A DNA stretch of 64,000 nucleotides from Flavobacterium hungaricum (GTDB lineage: Bacteria; Bacteroidota; Bacteroidia; Flavobacteriales; Flavobacteriaceae), in the NCBI RefSeq assembly GCF_015182285.1, contig NZ_PRDM01000006.1, positions 62,001-126,000 on the forward strand. Direction: 5' to 3'. Below are positions 36,646 through 46,792 of this stretch, piece by piece. Position 1 is the first letter of the stretch, and each line of letters begins with the position of its first letter. The notes beneath the pieces were generated by a model, which was not told the DNA's origin, did no database searches, and worked only from the letters and a program-made list of their open reading frames with translations. The position numbers and the translations under genes were made by a program.

Positions 36646-37167
36646 ATGTCTAAATACAAAAATGTAGAATTAGTAAAACCTAGTGGTCTTGAACTTAAAG
36701 ATCGTCTAGTTAGTGTTAATCGTGTTACTAAAGTTACAAAAGGTGGTAGAGCTTTCGGTTTTTCTGCTATTGTAGTTGTAGGTGATGAAAATGGAGTAGT
36801 TGGTCATGGATTAGGAAAATCTAAAGACGTTTCTGAAGCAATTGCGAAAGCAGTAGAAGATGCAAAGAAAAACTTAGTTAGAATTCCTTTGAATGGACAA
36901 TCTGTTCCTCACGAACAAAAAGGTAAATTTGGTGGTGCTCGTGTATTCTTAATTCCTGCGTCTCATGGTACAGGAGTTATCGCTGGTGGAGCTGTTCGTT
37001 CAGTTCTTGAGTCAGTAGGTATTCACGATGTATTGTCTAAATCTCAAGGATCATCAAATCCACATAACGTAGTAAAAGCAACTTTTGATGCTTTATTGCA
37101 AATGAGAAGCGCTCATACTGTTGCAAAACAAAGAGGTGTTTCTTTAGAGAAAGTTTTTAAAGGTTAA
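36646..37167 (+). CDS. rpsE: 30S ribosomal protein S5
   Basis: A 173-residue protein at the mRNA entry and in translational fidelity. The double-stranded-RNA-binding-like domain contains [20 protein letters not shown], followed by [14 protein letters not shown] and [17 protein letters not shown]. Ten bases before rpmD. Confidence 0.98.
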
Positions 37168-37177
37168 TTAGGAAATT

Positions 37178-37360
37178 ATGGCTAAATTATTAGTAAAACA
37201 AGTAAGAAGCAAAATCAACTGTCCGCTTTCTCAAAAAAGAGGATTAGAAGCTTTAGGTCTACGTAAAATTGGACAAGTTGTGGAGCATGAGTCAAATCCT
37301 GCTATCCTTGGGATGATAAACAAAGTTAAACACTTAGTTTCTGTAGAAGAAGCTAAATAA
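37178..37360 (+). CDS. rpmD: 50S ribosomal protein L30
   Basis: A 60-residue protein with the usual fold: [20 protein letters not shown] and the [19 protein letters not shown] segment. It sits between rpsE and rplO as in other bacteria. Confidence 0.95.
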   Translation: MAKLLVKQVRSKINCPLSQKRGLEALGLRKIGQVVEHESNPAILGMINKVKHLVSVEEAK

Positions 37361-37372
37361 CAAAATACTGTT

Positions 37373-37825
37373 ATGAATTTAAGTAACTTACAACCTGCTG
37401 AAGGATCTACACACAATCAAAATAAAAGATTAGGTAGAGGAGAAGGCTCTGGAAAAGGTGGTACCGCTGCAAGAGGACACAAAGGGGCTAAATCTCGTTC
37501 TGGTTATTCTAAAAAGATTGGTTTTGAGGGTGGGCAGATGCCTCTTCAAAGACGTGTGCCTAAGTTTGGTTTCAAAAACATCAATCGTAAAGAATACGAA
37601 GGTGTTAATTTAGATACGCTTCAATTATTGGTAGACAATGGTTCAATTACTGATTCTGTTTCTATGACAGATTTCGTAGCAAATCGTCTAGCTACTAAAA
37701 ATGAAATCGTTAAGATTTTAGGTAGAGGAGAATTGAAAGCAAAATTAAAAGTAACTGCCCACAAATTTACTGCTACTGCAAAAGCGGCGATTGAAGCTGC
37801 TGGTGGAGAAGCTGTAACAATATAA
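37373..37825 (+). CDS. rplO: 50S ribosomal protein L15
   Basis: A 150-residue late-assembly protein. The extended N-terminal half is rich in Gly, Arg and Lys (RLGRGEGSGKGGTAARGHKG, then KKIGFEGGQMPLQRRVPKFG) and the C-terminal half is globular. Thirteen bases before secY. Confidence 0.98.
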   Translation: MNLSNLQPAEGSTHNQNKRLGRGEGSGKGGTAARGHKGAKSRSGYSKKIGFEGGQMPLQRRVPKFGFKNINRKEYEGVNLDTLQLLVDNGSITDSVSMTDFVANRLATKNEIVKILGRGELKAKLKVTAHKFTATAKAAIEAAGGEAVTI

Positions 37826-37838
37826 CTTATCTATTAAG

Positions 37839-39185
37839 ATGAAGAAATTTATTGAATCAATAAGTAATGTTTGGAAAATCGAAGAACTGAAAAATAGAAT
37901 CTTAATTACATTAGGATTACTTTTAGTATATCGTTTTGGAGCACACGTTACGCTTCCTGGAATTGATGCAACGCAATTGACTGGTTTAGCGGGACAAACT
38001 AAAAATGGTCTAGGATCTATTCTAGACATGTTCACTGGGGGTGCTTTCTCTAAAGCTTCTGTTTTTGCTTTAGGTATTATGCCTTATATTTCTGCGTCTA
38101 TTGTTGTTCAGTTAATGGGGATTGCGATTCCATATTTGCAAAAACTTCAAAATGATGGAGAAAGTGGTAGAAAAAAGATTAATCAAATCACTCGTTGGTT
38201 GACTATAGCTATTACACTGGTTCAAGGTCCAACTTATATCTATAATTTATATAAAACATTGCCTAGTAATGCATTTTTACTGGGCTTTAATTCACCAGAA
38301 TTTTTGTTTTCTTCTGTTATTATTCTTGTTACAGGTACAATTTTTGCTATGTGGCTTGGAGAAAAAATTACAGATAAAGGTATAGGTAACGGAATTTCAT
38401 TATTAATTATGGTTGGTATTCTTGCTCGTTTACCACAAGCTTTTATTCAAGAGTTTACAACGAGAGTTACCAATAACAATGGAGGTCCAATGTTATTAGT
38501 TATTGAAATTATTGTGTGGTTATTGGTAATCATTTCTTGTGTATTGCTTACAATGGCGGTGCGTAGAATACCAGTTCAATACGCTCGTCGTACAACAACT
38601 GGAGACTATGAGCAGGATTTGGCTGGTGGTAACAGACAATGGATTCCACTTAAGCTTAATGCTTCTGGGGTTATGCCAATCATTTTTGCTCAGGCAATTA
38701 TGTTTATACCGGCTGCTGTAGCTGGATTGTCTAAATCAGAAACATCACAATCAATTGTTGGGACATTTAGTAATATGTTTGGTTTCTGGTATAATTTTGT
38801 TTTTGCAACTTTAATTATTGTATTTACATTCTTTTATACTGCAATCACTGTACCTACTAACAAGATGGCCGATGATTTAAAGAGAAGCGGTGGTTTTATT
38901 CCAGGGGTAAGACCAGGGGCTGAAACTTCTGAATTCTTAGATAAGGTGATGTCTTTAATAACTTTCCCAGGATCTTTATTCCTTGCTTTGATTGCTGTGT
39001 TCCCAGCTATTGTTGTAAGTATTATGGATGTACAACAATCTTGGGCAATGTTTTTTGGAGGTACCTCATTAATAATTATGGTTGGAGTTGCAATAGATAC
39101 TATTCAACAAATCAATTCATACTTGTTAAACAAGCATTATGATGGTTTAATGAAGACTGGTAAAAATAGAAAAGCAGTAGCTTAA
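37839..39185 (+). CDS. secY: preprotein translocase subunit SecY
   Basis: A 448-residue inner-membrane protein forming the Sec channel. About ten transmembrane segments are visible. The N-terminal [20 protein letters not shown], the plug-region [27 protein letters not shown]-type stretch, the [10 protein letters not shown] loop and the cytosolic [10 protein letters not shown] loop are conserved. It follows rplO by 13 bases. Unlike in E. coli or Bacillus, rpmJ/infA follow directly and no adk or map gene lies between. Confidence 0.98.
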   Translation: MKKFIESISNVWKIEELKNRILITLGLLLVYRFGAHVTLPGIDATQLTGLAGQTKNGLGSILDMFTGGAFSKASVFALGIMPYISASIVVQLMGIAIPYLQKLQNDGESGRKKINQITRWLTIAITLVQGPTYIYNLYKTLPSNAFLLGFNSPEFLFSSVIILVTGTIFAMWLGEKITDKGIGNGISLLIMVGILARLPQAFIQEFTTRVTNNNGGPMLLVIEIIVWLLVIISCVLLTMAVRRIPVQYARRTTTGDYEQDLAGGNRQWIPLKLNASGVMPIIFAQAIMFIPAAVAGLSKSETSQSIVGTFSNMFGFWYNFVFATLIIVFTFFYTAITVPTNKMADDLKRSGGFIPGVRPGAETSEFLDKVMSLITFPGSLFLALIAVFPAIVVSIMDVQQSWAMFFGGTSLIIMVGVAIDTIQQINSYLLNKHYDGLMKTGKNRKAVA

Positions 39186-39192
39186 TATATTT

Positions 39193-39408
39193 ATGGCAAA
39201 ACAATCAGCAATAGAACAAGACGGATCAATCATCGAAGCATTATCTAATGCGATGTTCCGTGTAGAGTTAGAAAATGGACATATTGTAATTGCTCATATT
39301 TCTGGTAAAATGCGAATGCATTACATCAAATTATTACCTGGTGATAAAGTGAAACTAGAAATGAGTCCTTATGATTTGTCAAAAGCAAGAATTACTTATC
39401 GATATTAA
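39193..39408 (+). CDS. infA: translation initiation factor IF-1
   Basis: A 71-residue OB-fold factor that fills the ribosomal A site during initiation. It begins [20 protein letters not shown] and has [20 protein letters not shown] and the end SKARITYRY. Seven bases after secY and twelve before rpmJ. Confidence 0.98.
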   Translation: MAKQSAIEQDGSIIEALSNAMFRVELENGHIVIAHISGKMRMHYIKLLPGDKVKLEMSPYDLSKARITYRY

Positions 39409-39420
39409 AGGATATTCAAT

Positions 39421-39537
39421 ATGAAAGTTAGAGCATCAGTAAAAAAGAGAAGCGCCGAGTGTATTATCGTGCGTAGAAAAGGGAGATTGTACGTAATAAA
39501 CAAAAAGAATCCTAGATTTAAACAAAGACAAGGATAA
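39421..39537 (+). CDS. rpmJ: 50S ribosomal protein L36, zinc-ligand-poor form
   Basis: A 38-residue protein starting [20 protein letters not shown] and ending NPRFKQRQG. The zinc-binding form has a CxxC pair plus a later Cys and His; here only Cys14 is kept, so zinc binding is unlikely. It lies between infA and rpsM, two bases before rpsM. Confidence 0.95.
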
Positions 39538-39539
39538 TT

Positions 39540-39914
39540 ATGGCAAGAATAGCAGGGGTAGATATCCCAAAAAACAAAAGAGGTGTTATTGCACTTACCT
39601 ACATCTTTGGATTAGGAAAAAGTAGAGCTATTGAGATTTTAGAAAAAGCTCAAGTAAGCCAAGATAAGAAAGTTCAAGATTGGAATGATGACGAAATCGG
39701 AGCAATTCGTGAAGCTGTTTCATTTTACAAAATTGAAGGAGAATTACGTTCTGAAATTTCTTTAAACATTAAACGTTTAATGGATATTGGTTGTTACAGA
39801 GGTATTCGTCACAGATCTGGTCTTCCTTTAAGAGGGCAAAGAACTAAAAACAACTCTAGAACTAGAAAAGGTAAAAGAAAAACTGTTGCTAACAAGAAAA
39901 AAGCAACTAAATAA
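39540..39914 (+). CDS. rpsM: 30S ribosomal protein S13
   Basis: A 124-residue head protein contacting the P-site tRNA and forming bridges to the large subunit. It begins [20 protein letters not shown] and has the C-terminal [20 protein letters not shown] segment. First gene of the alpha-operon part here, eight bases before rpsK. Confidence 0.98.
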   Translation: MARIAGVDIPKNKRGVIALTYIFGLGKSRAIEILEKAQVSQDKKVQDWNDDEIGAIREAVSFYKIEGELRSEISLNIKRLMDIGCYRGIRHRSGLPLRGQRTKNNSRTRKGKRKTVANKKKATK

Positions 39915-39922
39915 TAAGTAAT

Positions 39923-40306
39923 ATGGCTAAAGCAACTGCAAAAAAACGTAAAGTTATCGTTGAATCAACGGGTGAAGCTCATATTTCTGCGACTTTCAAT
40001 AATATTATCATTTCTTTGACTAATAAGAAAGGTGAAGTTATTTCTTGGTCTTCAGCTGGTAAAATGGGTTTCAGAGGTTCTAAAAAGAATACTCCGTACG
40101 CGGCTCAAATGGCAGCAGAAGATTGTAGTAAAGTAGCTCTTGAAGCAGGACTTAAAAAAGTAAAAGTTTATGTAAAAGGACCAGGAAACGGACGTGAGTC
40201 TGCTATCCGTTCTATTCATAACGGTGGAATTGAAGTAACTGAGATTATCGATGTTACTCCAATGCCTCACAACGGATGTCGTCCTCCAAAAAGACGTAGA
40301 GTTTAA
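39923..40306 (+). CDS. rpsK: 30S ribosomal protein S11
   Basis: A 127-residue platform protein that lines the mRNA exit. Conserved strings are [38 protein letters not shown] and the end [18 protein letters not shown]. It is separated from rpsD by 92 bases that can fold into a hairpin. Confidence 0.98.
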   Translation: MAKATAKKRKVIVESTGEAHISATFNNIIISLTNKKGEVISWSSAGKMGFRGSKKNTPYAAQMAAEDCSKVALEAGLKKVKVYVKGPGNGRESAIRSIHNGGIEVTEIIDVTPMPHNGCRPPKRRRV

Positions 40307-40334
40307 TACTCAAATTTAATTATAGTATAACGTA

Positions 40335-40384
40335 GATAGAACATAGATTATCGAAGGATAAGACCTGAATTCATAATCTCTATC
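40335..40384 (+). promoter_or_regulatory. candidate S4 (rpsD) leader hairpin
   Basis: GATAG (40335-40339) and AGATTAT (40345-40351) pair with the continuous right arm ATAATCTCTATC (40373-40384), leaving a 5-base bulge on the left and a 21-base loop. The structure ends 14 bases before the rpsD ATG in the longest gap of the alpha section. In other bacteria S4 binds mRNA leaders to control its own synthesis. That role here is inferred from position and structure. Confidence 0.5.
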
Positions 40385-40398
40385 TTAAACAATTTAAA

Positions 40399-41004
40399 AT
40401 GGCAAGATATACTGGTCCTAGCACAAGAATCGCCCGTAAATTTGGCGAAGCAATCTTTGGAGATGATAAATCATTCGAAAAAAGAAATTACCCACCTGGA
40501 CAACACGGGATGGCTAAAAAAAGAGGAAAAAAATCTGAGTACGCTGTTCAGTTAATGGAAAAGCAAAAAGCTAAATATTCTTATGGAATTTTAGAAAAAC
40601 AATTCAGAAATTTATTCGAAAAAGCATCAGCTACTAAAGGAGTTACTGGTGAAGTTTTATTACAATTATGCGAAGCAAGATTGGATAACGTAGTTTTTAG
40701 AATGGGTATTGCTCCTTCTAGAAGAGGTGCACGTCAAATTGTATCTCACAGACACGTTACTGTAAATGGAGAAGTTGTAAATATTCCTTCTTACCACCTT
40801 AAGCCTGGTGATAAAGTTGCAGTTCGTGAAAAATCTAAATCTTTAGAAGCTATCGAACGTTCTTTATCAAATTCAAGTCATGTTTATGAATGGATTACTT
40901 GGAACAATGATCTTAAAGAAGGAACTTTTGTTTCTGTACCTGCGAGACTTCAAATTCCAGAAAACATTAAAGAACAATTAATCGTAGAGTTGTACAACAA
41001 ATAA
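40399..41004 (+). CDS. rpsD: 30S ribosomal protein S4, zinc-free form
   Basis: A 201-residue primary 16S rRNA binder and assembly initiator. It begins [19 protein letters not shown], without the zinc-binding Cys cluster some S4 proteins carry. The S4 domain ([28 protein letters not shown]) is intact. It is 21 bases before rpoA, and a leader hairpin precedes it. Confidence 0.98.
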   Translation: MARYTGPSTRIARKFGEAIFGDDKSFEKRNYPPGQHGMAKKRGKKSEYAVQLMEKQKAKYSYGILEKQFRNLFEKASATKGVTGEVLLQLCEARLDNVVFRMGIAPSRRGARQIVSHRHVTVNGEVVNIPSYHLKPGDKVAVREKSKSLEAIERSLSNSSHVYEWITWNNDLKEGTFVSVPARLQIPENIKEQLIVELYNK

Positions 41005-41025
41005 TAATTGACTTAGTCGAAATTT

Positions 41026-42018
41026 ATGGCAATATTTAATTTTCAAAAGCCCGATAAAGTTATCATGATCGATTCAACCGATTTTGAAGGTAAATTCGAA
41101 TTTAGACCTTTGGAACCTGGTTACGGATTGACAGTTGGTAATGCACTTAGAAGAGTTTTGCTTTCAGCGTTAGAAGGTTATGCAATTACATCGGTTCGTA
41201 TCGAGGGTGTAGATCATGAGTTTTCTACTATTTCAGGTGTTGTTGAGGACGTTACCGAAATTATCCTTAATCTAAAACAAGTACGTTTCAAACGTCAAAT
41301 TGAAGATATAGATAATGAATCAGTTACTATTTCTGTTTCTGGTAAAGATCAATTGACAGCAGGTGATTTTCAAAAATTTATCTCAGGTTTTCAAGTTTTG
41401 AATCCAGACCTTGTTATCTGTAATTTAGATTCGAAAATCAAATTGAACTTCGATTTAACAATCGAAAAAGGTAGAGGATACGTTCCTGCTGAAGAGAACA
41501 AAAAACAGAATGCTGCAATTGGAACAATTTTTACAGATTCTATTTTTACTCCGGTAAAAAATGTAAAATATGCAATCGAAAATTTCCGTGTAGAGCAAAA
41601 AACAGATTACGAAAAATTAGTTTTTGAAATTAAAACTGATGGATCTATTAATCCAAAAGATGCTCTTACTGAAGCTGCTAAAGTTTTAATTCACCATTTC
41701 ATGTTGTTCTCTGATGAAAGAATTACACTTGAGGCTGACGAAATTGCACAAACAGAATCGTATGATGAAGAGTCATTGCATATGAGACAATTGCTTAAAA
41801 CTAAGCTTGTTGATATGGATTTATCTGTGAGAGCATTAAATTGCTTGAAAGCGGCTGAAGTTGATACACTTGGTGATTTAGTATCGTTCAATAAAAATGA
41901 CCTAATGAAATTCCGTAATTTCGGTAAAAAATCTTTAACTGAACTTGATGAACTTGTTGCAGTGAAGAATTTAACTTTCGGAATGGATTTAGCTAAATAC
42001 AAATTAGATAAAGAATAA
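41026..42018 (+). CDS. rpoA: DNA-directed RNA polymerase subunit alpha
   Basis: A 330-residue subunit that assembles RNA polymerase as a dimer. The N-terminal domain contains [20 protein letters not shown] and [20 protein letters not shown]. The C-terminal domain (about 255-320) has [20 protein letters not shown] and [15 protein letters not shown], the helix-hairpin-helix region that contacts UP elements and regulators. Between rpsD and rplQ as in most bacteria. Confidence 0.98.
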   Translation: MAIFNFQKPDKVIMIDSTDFEGKFEFRPLEPGYGLTVGNALRRVLLSALEGYAITSVRIEGVDHEFSTISGVVEDVTEIILNLKQVRFKRQIEDIDNESVTISVSGKDQLTAGDFQKFISGFQVLNPDLVICNLDSKIKLNFDLTIEKGRGYVPAEENKKQNAAIGTIFTDSIFTPVKNVKYAIENFRVEQKTDYEKLVFEIKTDGSINPKDALTEAAKVLIHHFMLFSDERITLEADEIAQTESYDEESLHMRQLLKTKLVDMDLSVRALNCLKAAEVDTLGDLVSFNKNDLMKFRNFGKKSLTELDELVAVKNLTFGMDLAKYKLDKE

Positions 42019-42021
42019 TTC

Positions 42022-42039
42022 AATCCGCTGCGGCGGATT
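42022..42039 (+). promoter_or_regulatory. short GC-rich hairpin before rplQ
   Basis: AATCCGC (42022-42028) pairs with GCGGATT (42033-42039) across a TGCG loop. It follows the rpoA stop by three bases and precedes the rplQ ATG by 15. There is no T-run. It could stabilise an mRNA end or be a control site; it could also be neutral. Confidence 0.4.
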
Positions 42040-42054
42040 AAATTTAAAATAGCA

Positions 42055-42543
42055 ATGAGACACGGAAAAAAATTCAATCACTTAAGCAGACAGACTGGAC
42101 ATAGAAAAGCTATGTTAGCTAATATGGCTTGTTCTCTTATTGAGCACAAACGTATTAATACTACTGTTGCTAAAGCTAAAGCGCTTAAACAATTTGTTGA
42201 GCCTTTAATTACAAAATCAAAAGAGGATACGACTCACAACCGTCGTATTGTTTTTGCTTACTTACGCAGCAAATATGCAGTAACTGATTTGTTCAGAGAT
42301 GTAGCTGCTAAAGTTGGAGACCGTCCAGGTGGATACACTCGTATCATTAAAGTTGGAAATCGTTTAGGAGATAATGCTGATATGGCAATGATCGAACTTG
42401 TAGATTTCAATGAACTTTACAATGGAGGTAAAAAAGAAGTTAAAAAAGCGAAAAGCCGTCGTGGTGGTAAAGCTAAAAAGGATGCTCCTGCTGCAGAAGC
42501 TCCTGCTGCTGAGACTGAAACGACTACAGAAGCTTCTGAATAA
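42055..42543 (+). CDS. rplQ: 50S ribosomal protein L17
   Basis: A 162-residue protein near the tunnel exit. The core is standard ([59 protein letters not shown]). It then has about 35 extra C-terminal residues compared with E. coli L17 (127), first Lys-rich and then Ala/Glu/Thr-rich ([18 protein letters not shown]). The low-complexity tail is probably disordered. Last gene of the ribosomal block, followed by a strong terminator. Confidence 0.97.
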   Translation: MRHGKKFNHLSRQTGHRKAMLANMACSLIEHKRINTTVAKAKALKQFVEPLITKSKEDTTHNRRIVFAYLRSKYAVTDLFRDVAAKVGDRPGGYTRIIKVGNRLGDNADMAMIELVDFNELYNGGKKEVKKAKSRRGGKAKKDAPAAEAPAAETETTTEASE

Positions 42544-42571
42544 TTATGAGAGTAATCATTCTATAAAAATC

Positions 42572-42608
42572 AAGGATAAACTAATTTTTAGTTTATCCTT
42601 TTTTTTTG
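42572..42608 (+). terminator. terminator of the ribosomal protein block
   Basis: AAGGATAAACT (42572-42582) pairs perfectly with AGTTTATCCTT (42590-42600); two more A-T pairs close the loop. It is followed by nine or more T's. It ends the rplC-rplQ transcript. Confidence 0.9.
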
Positions 42609-42682
42609 AAATTTTTGAACTAAAAATCTAACTTATTTAGAGTAAGCGGTTTTATTTTTATGAGTGAAAGTTCTAAAAAATC

Positions 42683-42713
42683 TTGGACACACTCCTTTAA
42701 AGAGTTAAATTTG
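42683..42713 (+). promoter_or_regulatory. promoter of carA
   Basis: TTG (42683-42685, preceded by C), 20 bases, then TAAATTTG (42706-42713). The -7 box is a full match. Transcription should begin near 42719, giving a leader of about 65 bases. Confidence 0.7.
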
Positions 42714-42783
42714 CAAAATATCTAATTGCACCTAAAATCTGTTTAGGATTTACGATGATAAAAAAAACAATACAAATTAAATA

Positions 42784-43893
42784 ATGAAATACACAACACG
42801 ACAAAGCGCCATTTTATTACTTAGTGATGGAACCATCTTTCACGGAAAATCTATTGGTATCAGTGGTAAAACTTTTGGTGAAGTTTGTTTTAATACTGGG
42901 ATGACGGGATATCAAGAGATTTTTACTGATCCTTCGTATTTTGGACAAATTATGGTTACCACAAATCCGCATATTGGTAATTATGGTATAAATGATTTAG
43001 AAGTCGAATCTGAAAGCGTAAAAATTTCTGGGTTGGTTTGTAAAAATTTCAGCTTCAATTATTCAAGAGAAGGTGCTTCTGGAAGTTTAGAAGATTATTT
43101 TGCAAAACAAAATTTGATATGCATTTCTGATGTTGATACGAGAGCTTTAGTTAGTTACATTAGAGATAATGGTGCTATGAACGCTGTCATTTGTACTGAT
43201 GGAACTTCTATTGAAGATTTAAAGAAAGAATTGGCAAATGTGCCTGATATGGAGGGGCTAGAGTTAGCATCTAAAGTTTCTACAAAAGAACCTTATTTTA
43301 TTGGTGATGAAAATGCTACATATAAAATTTCTGCTTTAGACTTGGGTATAAAAAAGAATATTTTAAGAAACCTTGCTAAGAGAGATTGCTACATTAAAGT
43401 TTTTCCATACGATTCAACATATGAAGATTTGACAGCTTTTAATCCAGATGGTTATTTCTTGTCAAATGGTCCTGGAGATCCGGATCCGTTATACGGAGCA
43501 ATTGAAGTTGCTAAAAGAATTATAGCTGAAGATAAGCCTTTGTTTGGGATTTGTTTAGGGCATCAAGTAATTGCTCTTGCAAATGGTGTTAAGACCTATA
43601 AAATGTTTGGAGGACATAGAGGAATAAATCATCCTGTAAAAAATCTTTTAACAGGTAAAGGTGAGATTACTTCTCAAAATCATGGTTTTGCTGTAAAAAG
43701 AGAAGCTTTAGAAGGTCATCCGGAATTAGAACTTACGCATATACATTTGAATGATGAAACTGTGGCTGGAATGAGAATGAAGAACAAGAATTGTTTTTCA
43801 GTGCAATACCATCCGGAAGCAAGTCCTGGACCACATGATTCTTCTTATTTATTTGATCAATTTGTGGAGAATATAAAACTTGCAAAAGTCTAA
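42784..43893 (+). CDS. carA: carbamoyl-phosphate synthase small subunit (glutaminase)
   Basis: A 369-residue cytoplasmic subunit that releases ammonia from glutamine for carbamoyl phosphate, used in arginine and pyrimidine synthesis. The N-terminal CPSase small-chain domain (LLLSDGTIFHGKSIG, FNTGMTGYQEIFTDPSYFGQ) precedes a class I glutaminase with the nucleophile Cys in FGICLGHQ and the His-Glu pair in QYHPEASPG. Full length. The large subunit gene carB is not adjacent. It has its own promoter and stands alone. Confidence 0.96.
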   Translation: MKYTTRQSAILLLSDGTIFHGKSIGISGKTFGEVCFNTGMTGYQEIFTDPSYFGQIMVTTNPHIGNYGINDLEVESESVKISGLVCKNFSFNYSREGASGSLEDYFAKQNLICISDVDTRALVSYIRDNGAMNAVICTDGTSIEDLKKELANVPDMEGLELASKVSTKEPYFIGDENATYKISALDLGIKKNILRNLAKRDCYIKVFPYDSTYEDLTAFNPDGYFLSNGPGDPDPLYGAIEVAKRIIAEDKPLFGICLGHQVIALANGVKTYKMFGGHRGINHPVKNLLTGKGEITSQNHGFAVKREALEGHPELELTHIHLNDETVAGMRMKNKNCFSVQYHPEASPGPHDSSYLFDQFVENIKLAKV

Positions 43894-43959
43894 AACGATG
43901 TAGTTAATAAATAAAACTGTTTAATGACTAAGATGCGTTTATAGTATTAAATAATTTTA

Positions 43960-43967
43960 TAATTTCG
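43960..43967 (+). promoter_or_regulatory. possible -7 element for eno
   Basis: TAATTTCG differs from TAnnTTTG at one base and lies about 38 bases before the ATG at 44006. A TTTA about 18 bases upstream could be a weak -33 box. Confidence 0.3.
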
Positions 43968-43993
43968 AAAAAAAAAGTATAATTTATTAATAA

Positions 43994-45298
<1,305 letters not shown>

Positions 45299-45322
45299 TT
45301 GTAACGATTATATGTTGAAAAG

Positions 45323-45354
45323 AAACCATCTGTGTGAGCAGATGGTTTTTTTTT
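45323..45354 (+). terminator. terminator after eno
   Basis: AAACCATCTG (45323-45332) pairs with CAGATGGTTT (45339-45348) across a 6-base loop and is followed by a T-run to 45354. Confidence 0.9.
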
Positions 45355-45408
45355 GGAGTTTTAACAAATTCATAGCAGTATTCTTTTTTTAATTAGTCTT
45401 AAATTTAT

Positions 45409-45416
45409 TAGATTTG
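45409..45416 (+). promoter_or_regulatory. -7 element for gltA
   Basis: TAGATTTG matches TAnnTTTG. It would start transcription near 45422, upstream of the ATG at 45453 but downstream of the TTG at 45414. This supports the ATG as the start. Confidence 0.5.
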
Positions 45417-45452
45417 GTAAAATATTATTTAAAGAATTATTTCTCATATATT

Positions 45453-46730
45453 ATGTCAAAAATAGCTACATTAGAAATAGACGGTCAAAAAATTGAACTT
45501 CCAGTAATTACAGGAAGTGAAAATGAATCGGCTATTGATATCAACAAATTACGTGATTTAACAGGTGTTATTACAATTGATCCAGGTTACAAGAACTCTG
45601 GTTCATGTAAAAGTGAAATCACTTTCCTAGATGGAGAGTTAGGGATCCTGCGTTACAGAGGGTATTCAATTGAAGACTTAGCTGAAAAAGCAAGCTTTTT
45701 AGAAGTTTCCTATCTTTTAATTTTTGGTGAACTTCCAACAGCTGCTGAATTGGAGCAATTTGAAAGTGGTATTAAAAAACATTCTTTGGTAAACGAAGAG
45801 ATGAAAAATATCATTGATGGCTTTCCAAAAACAGCTCACCCAATGGGAGTATTGTCTGCTTTGACAAGTGCTTTAACAGCATTTAACCCGAAAGCTGTAA
45901 ATGTTGATAATGAAAAAGAAATGTATGAAGCTATTTGCAAAACAATGGCTAAATTTCTTGTAATTGCTACATGGACTTACAGAAAGTCTATGGGATATCC
46001 TTTAAATTACTATGACAACACAAAAGGATATGTAGAAAGCTTTATGCAATTAATGTTTAAATTGCCTACAGGACCTTATTCAGCAAATCCAGTAATTGTA
46101 AATGCATTAGATAAATTATTTATTCTTCACGCAGACCATGAGCAAAACTGTTCTACATCTACAGTTAGAATGGTAGGTTCTTCTCACGCAGGTTTATTTG
46201 CTTCTGTTTCGGCTGGAGTTTCTGCTCTTTGGGGACCTCTTCATGGAGGTGCAAACCAAGCTGTGTTAGAAATGCTTGAGGAGATTAATAAAGACGGTGG
46301 TGATACTGATAAGTTTTTAGCGAAAGCGAAAGATAAAAACGATCCTTTCCGTTTAATGGGATTCGGACACAGAGTTTATAAAAACTTTGATCCAAGAGCA
46401 AAAATCATCAAAAAAGCAGCTACTGAAGTATTAGAAACTTTAGGTGTTGAAGATCCAATTTTGGATATTGCAAGAAAATTAGAAACAGCAGCTTTAGAAG
46501 ATGATTACTTCAAGTCTAGAAATCTATATCCAAACGTAGATTTTTATTCTGGAATTATTTACAGAGCTTTAGGTATACCAACAGATATGTTTACAGTAAT
46601 GTTTGCTATCGGAAGATTACCAGGTTGGATCGCGCAATGGAAAGAAATGCGTGAAAATAAAGAGCCAATCGGAAGACCAAGACAAATTTATACTGGACAC
46701 CCTTTAAGAGAGTTCAAGTCTAATAAATAA
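45453..46730 (+). CDS. gltA: citrate synthase
   Basis: A 425-residue enzyme condensing acetyl-CoA and oxaloacetate at the entry of the citric acid cycle. The sequence MSKIATLEIDGQKIELPVI from the ATG at 45453 is the normal N-terminus; a longer frame with a TTG at 45414 would start inside the promoter. Catalytic motifs are present: the HADHEQNCSTSTVR region, GPLHGGANQ with the active-site His, GFGHRVYKNFDPRA, and the Asp in NVDFYSG. Its length and motifs fit the type II (NADH-regulated, hexameric) class of Gram-negative bacteria. Confidence 0.97.
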   Translation: MSKIATLEIDGQKIELPVITGSENESAIDINKLRDLTGVITIDPGYKNSGSCKSEITFLDGELGILRYRGYSIEDLAEKASFLEVSYLLIFGELPTAAELEQFESGIKKHSLVNEEMKNIIDGFPKTAHPMGVLSALTSALTAFNPKAVNVDNEKEMYEAICKTMAKFLVIATWTYRKSMGYPLNYYDNTKGYVESFMQLMFKLPTGPYSANPVIVNALDKLFILHADHEQNCSTSTVRMVGSSHAGLFASVSAGVSALWGPLHGGANQAVLEMLEEINKDGGDTDKFLAKAKDKNDPFRLMGFGHRVYKNFDPRAKIIKKAATEVLETLGVEDPILDIARKLETAALEDDYFKSRNLYPNVDFYSGIIYRALGIPTDMFTVMFAIGRLPGWIAQWKEMRENKEPIGRPRQIYTGHPLREFKSNK

Positions 46731-46736
46731 AAAAAG

Positions 46737-46766
46737 AAAGCTTCACTTAACTGTGAAGCTTTTTTT
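46737..46766 (+). terminator. terminator after gltA
   Basis: AAAGCTTCAC (46737-46746) pairs perfectly with GTGAAGCTTT (46753-46762), followed by T's. The last T overlaps the -7 box of the next gene. Confidence 0.88.
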
Positions 46767-46773
46767 ATATTTG
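46766..46773 (+). promoter_or_regulatory. -7 element of the amidinohydrolase gene, abutting the gltA terminator
   Basis: TATATTTG followed by C is a full match. It starts at the last base of the gltA terminator T-run and lies 19 bases before the ATG at 46793. Its -33 region would fall within the terminator stem, and no TTG is there. Confidence 0.5.
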
Positions 46774-46792
46774 CTCAAAATATAATAAGGTT

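Noticed and set aside
45414-45452. TTG start of gltA
   Set aside because: It falls on the -7 promoter box; the ATG at 45453 gives the normal citrate synthase N-terminus.
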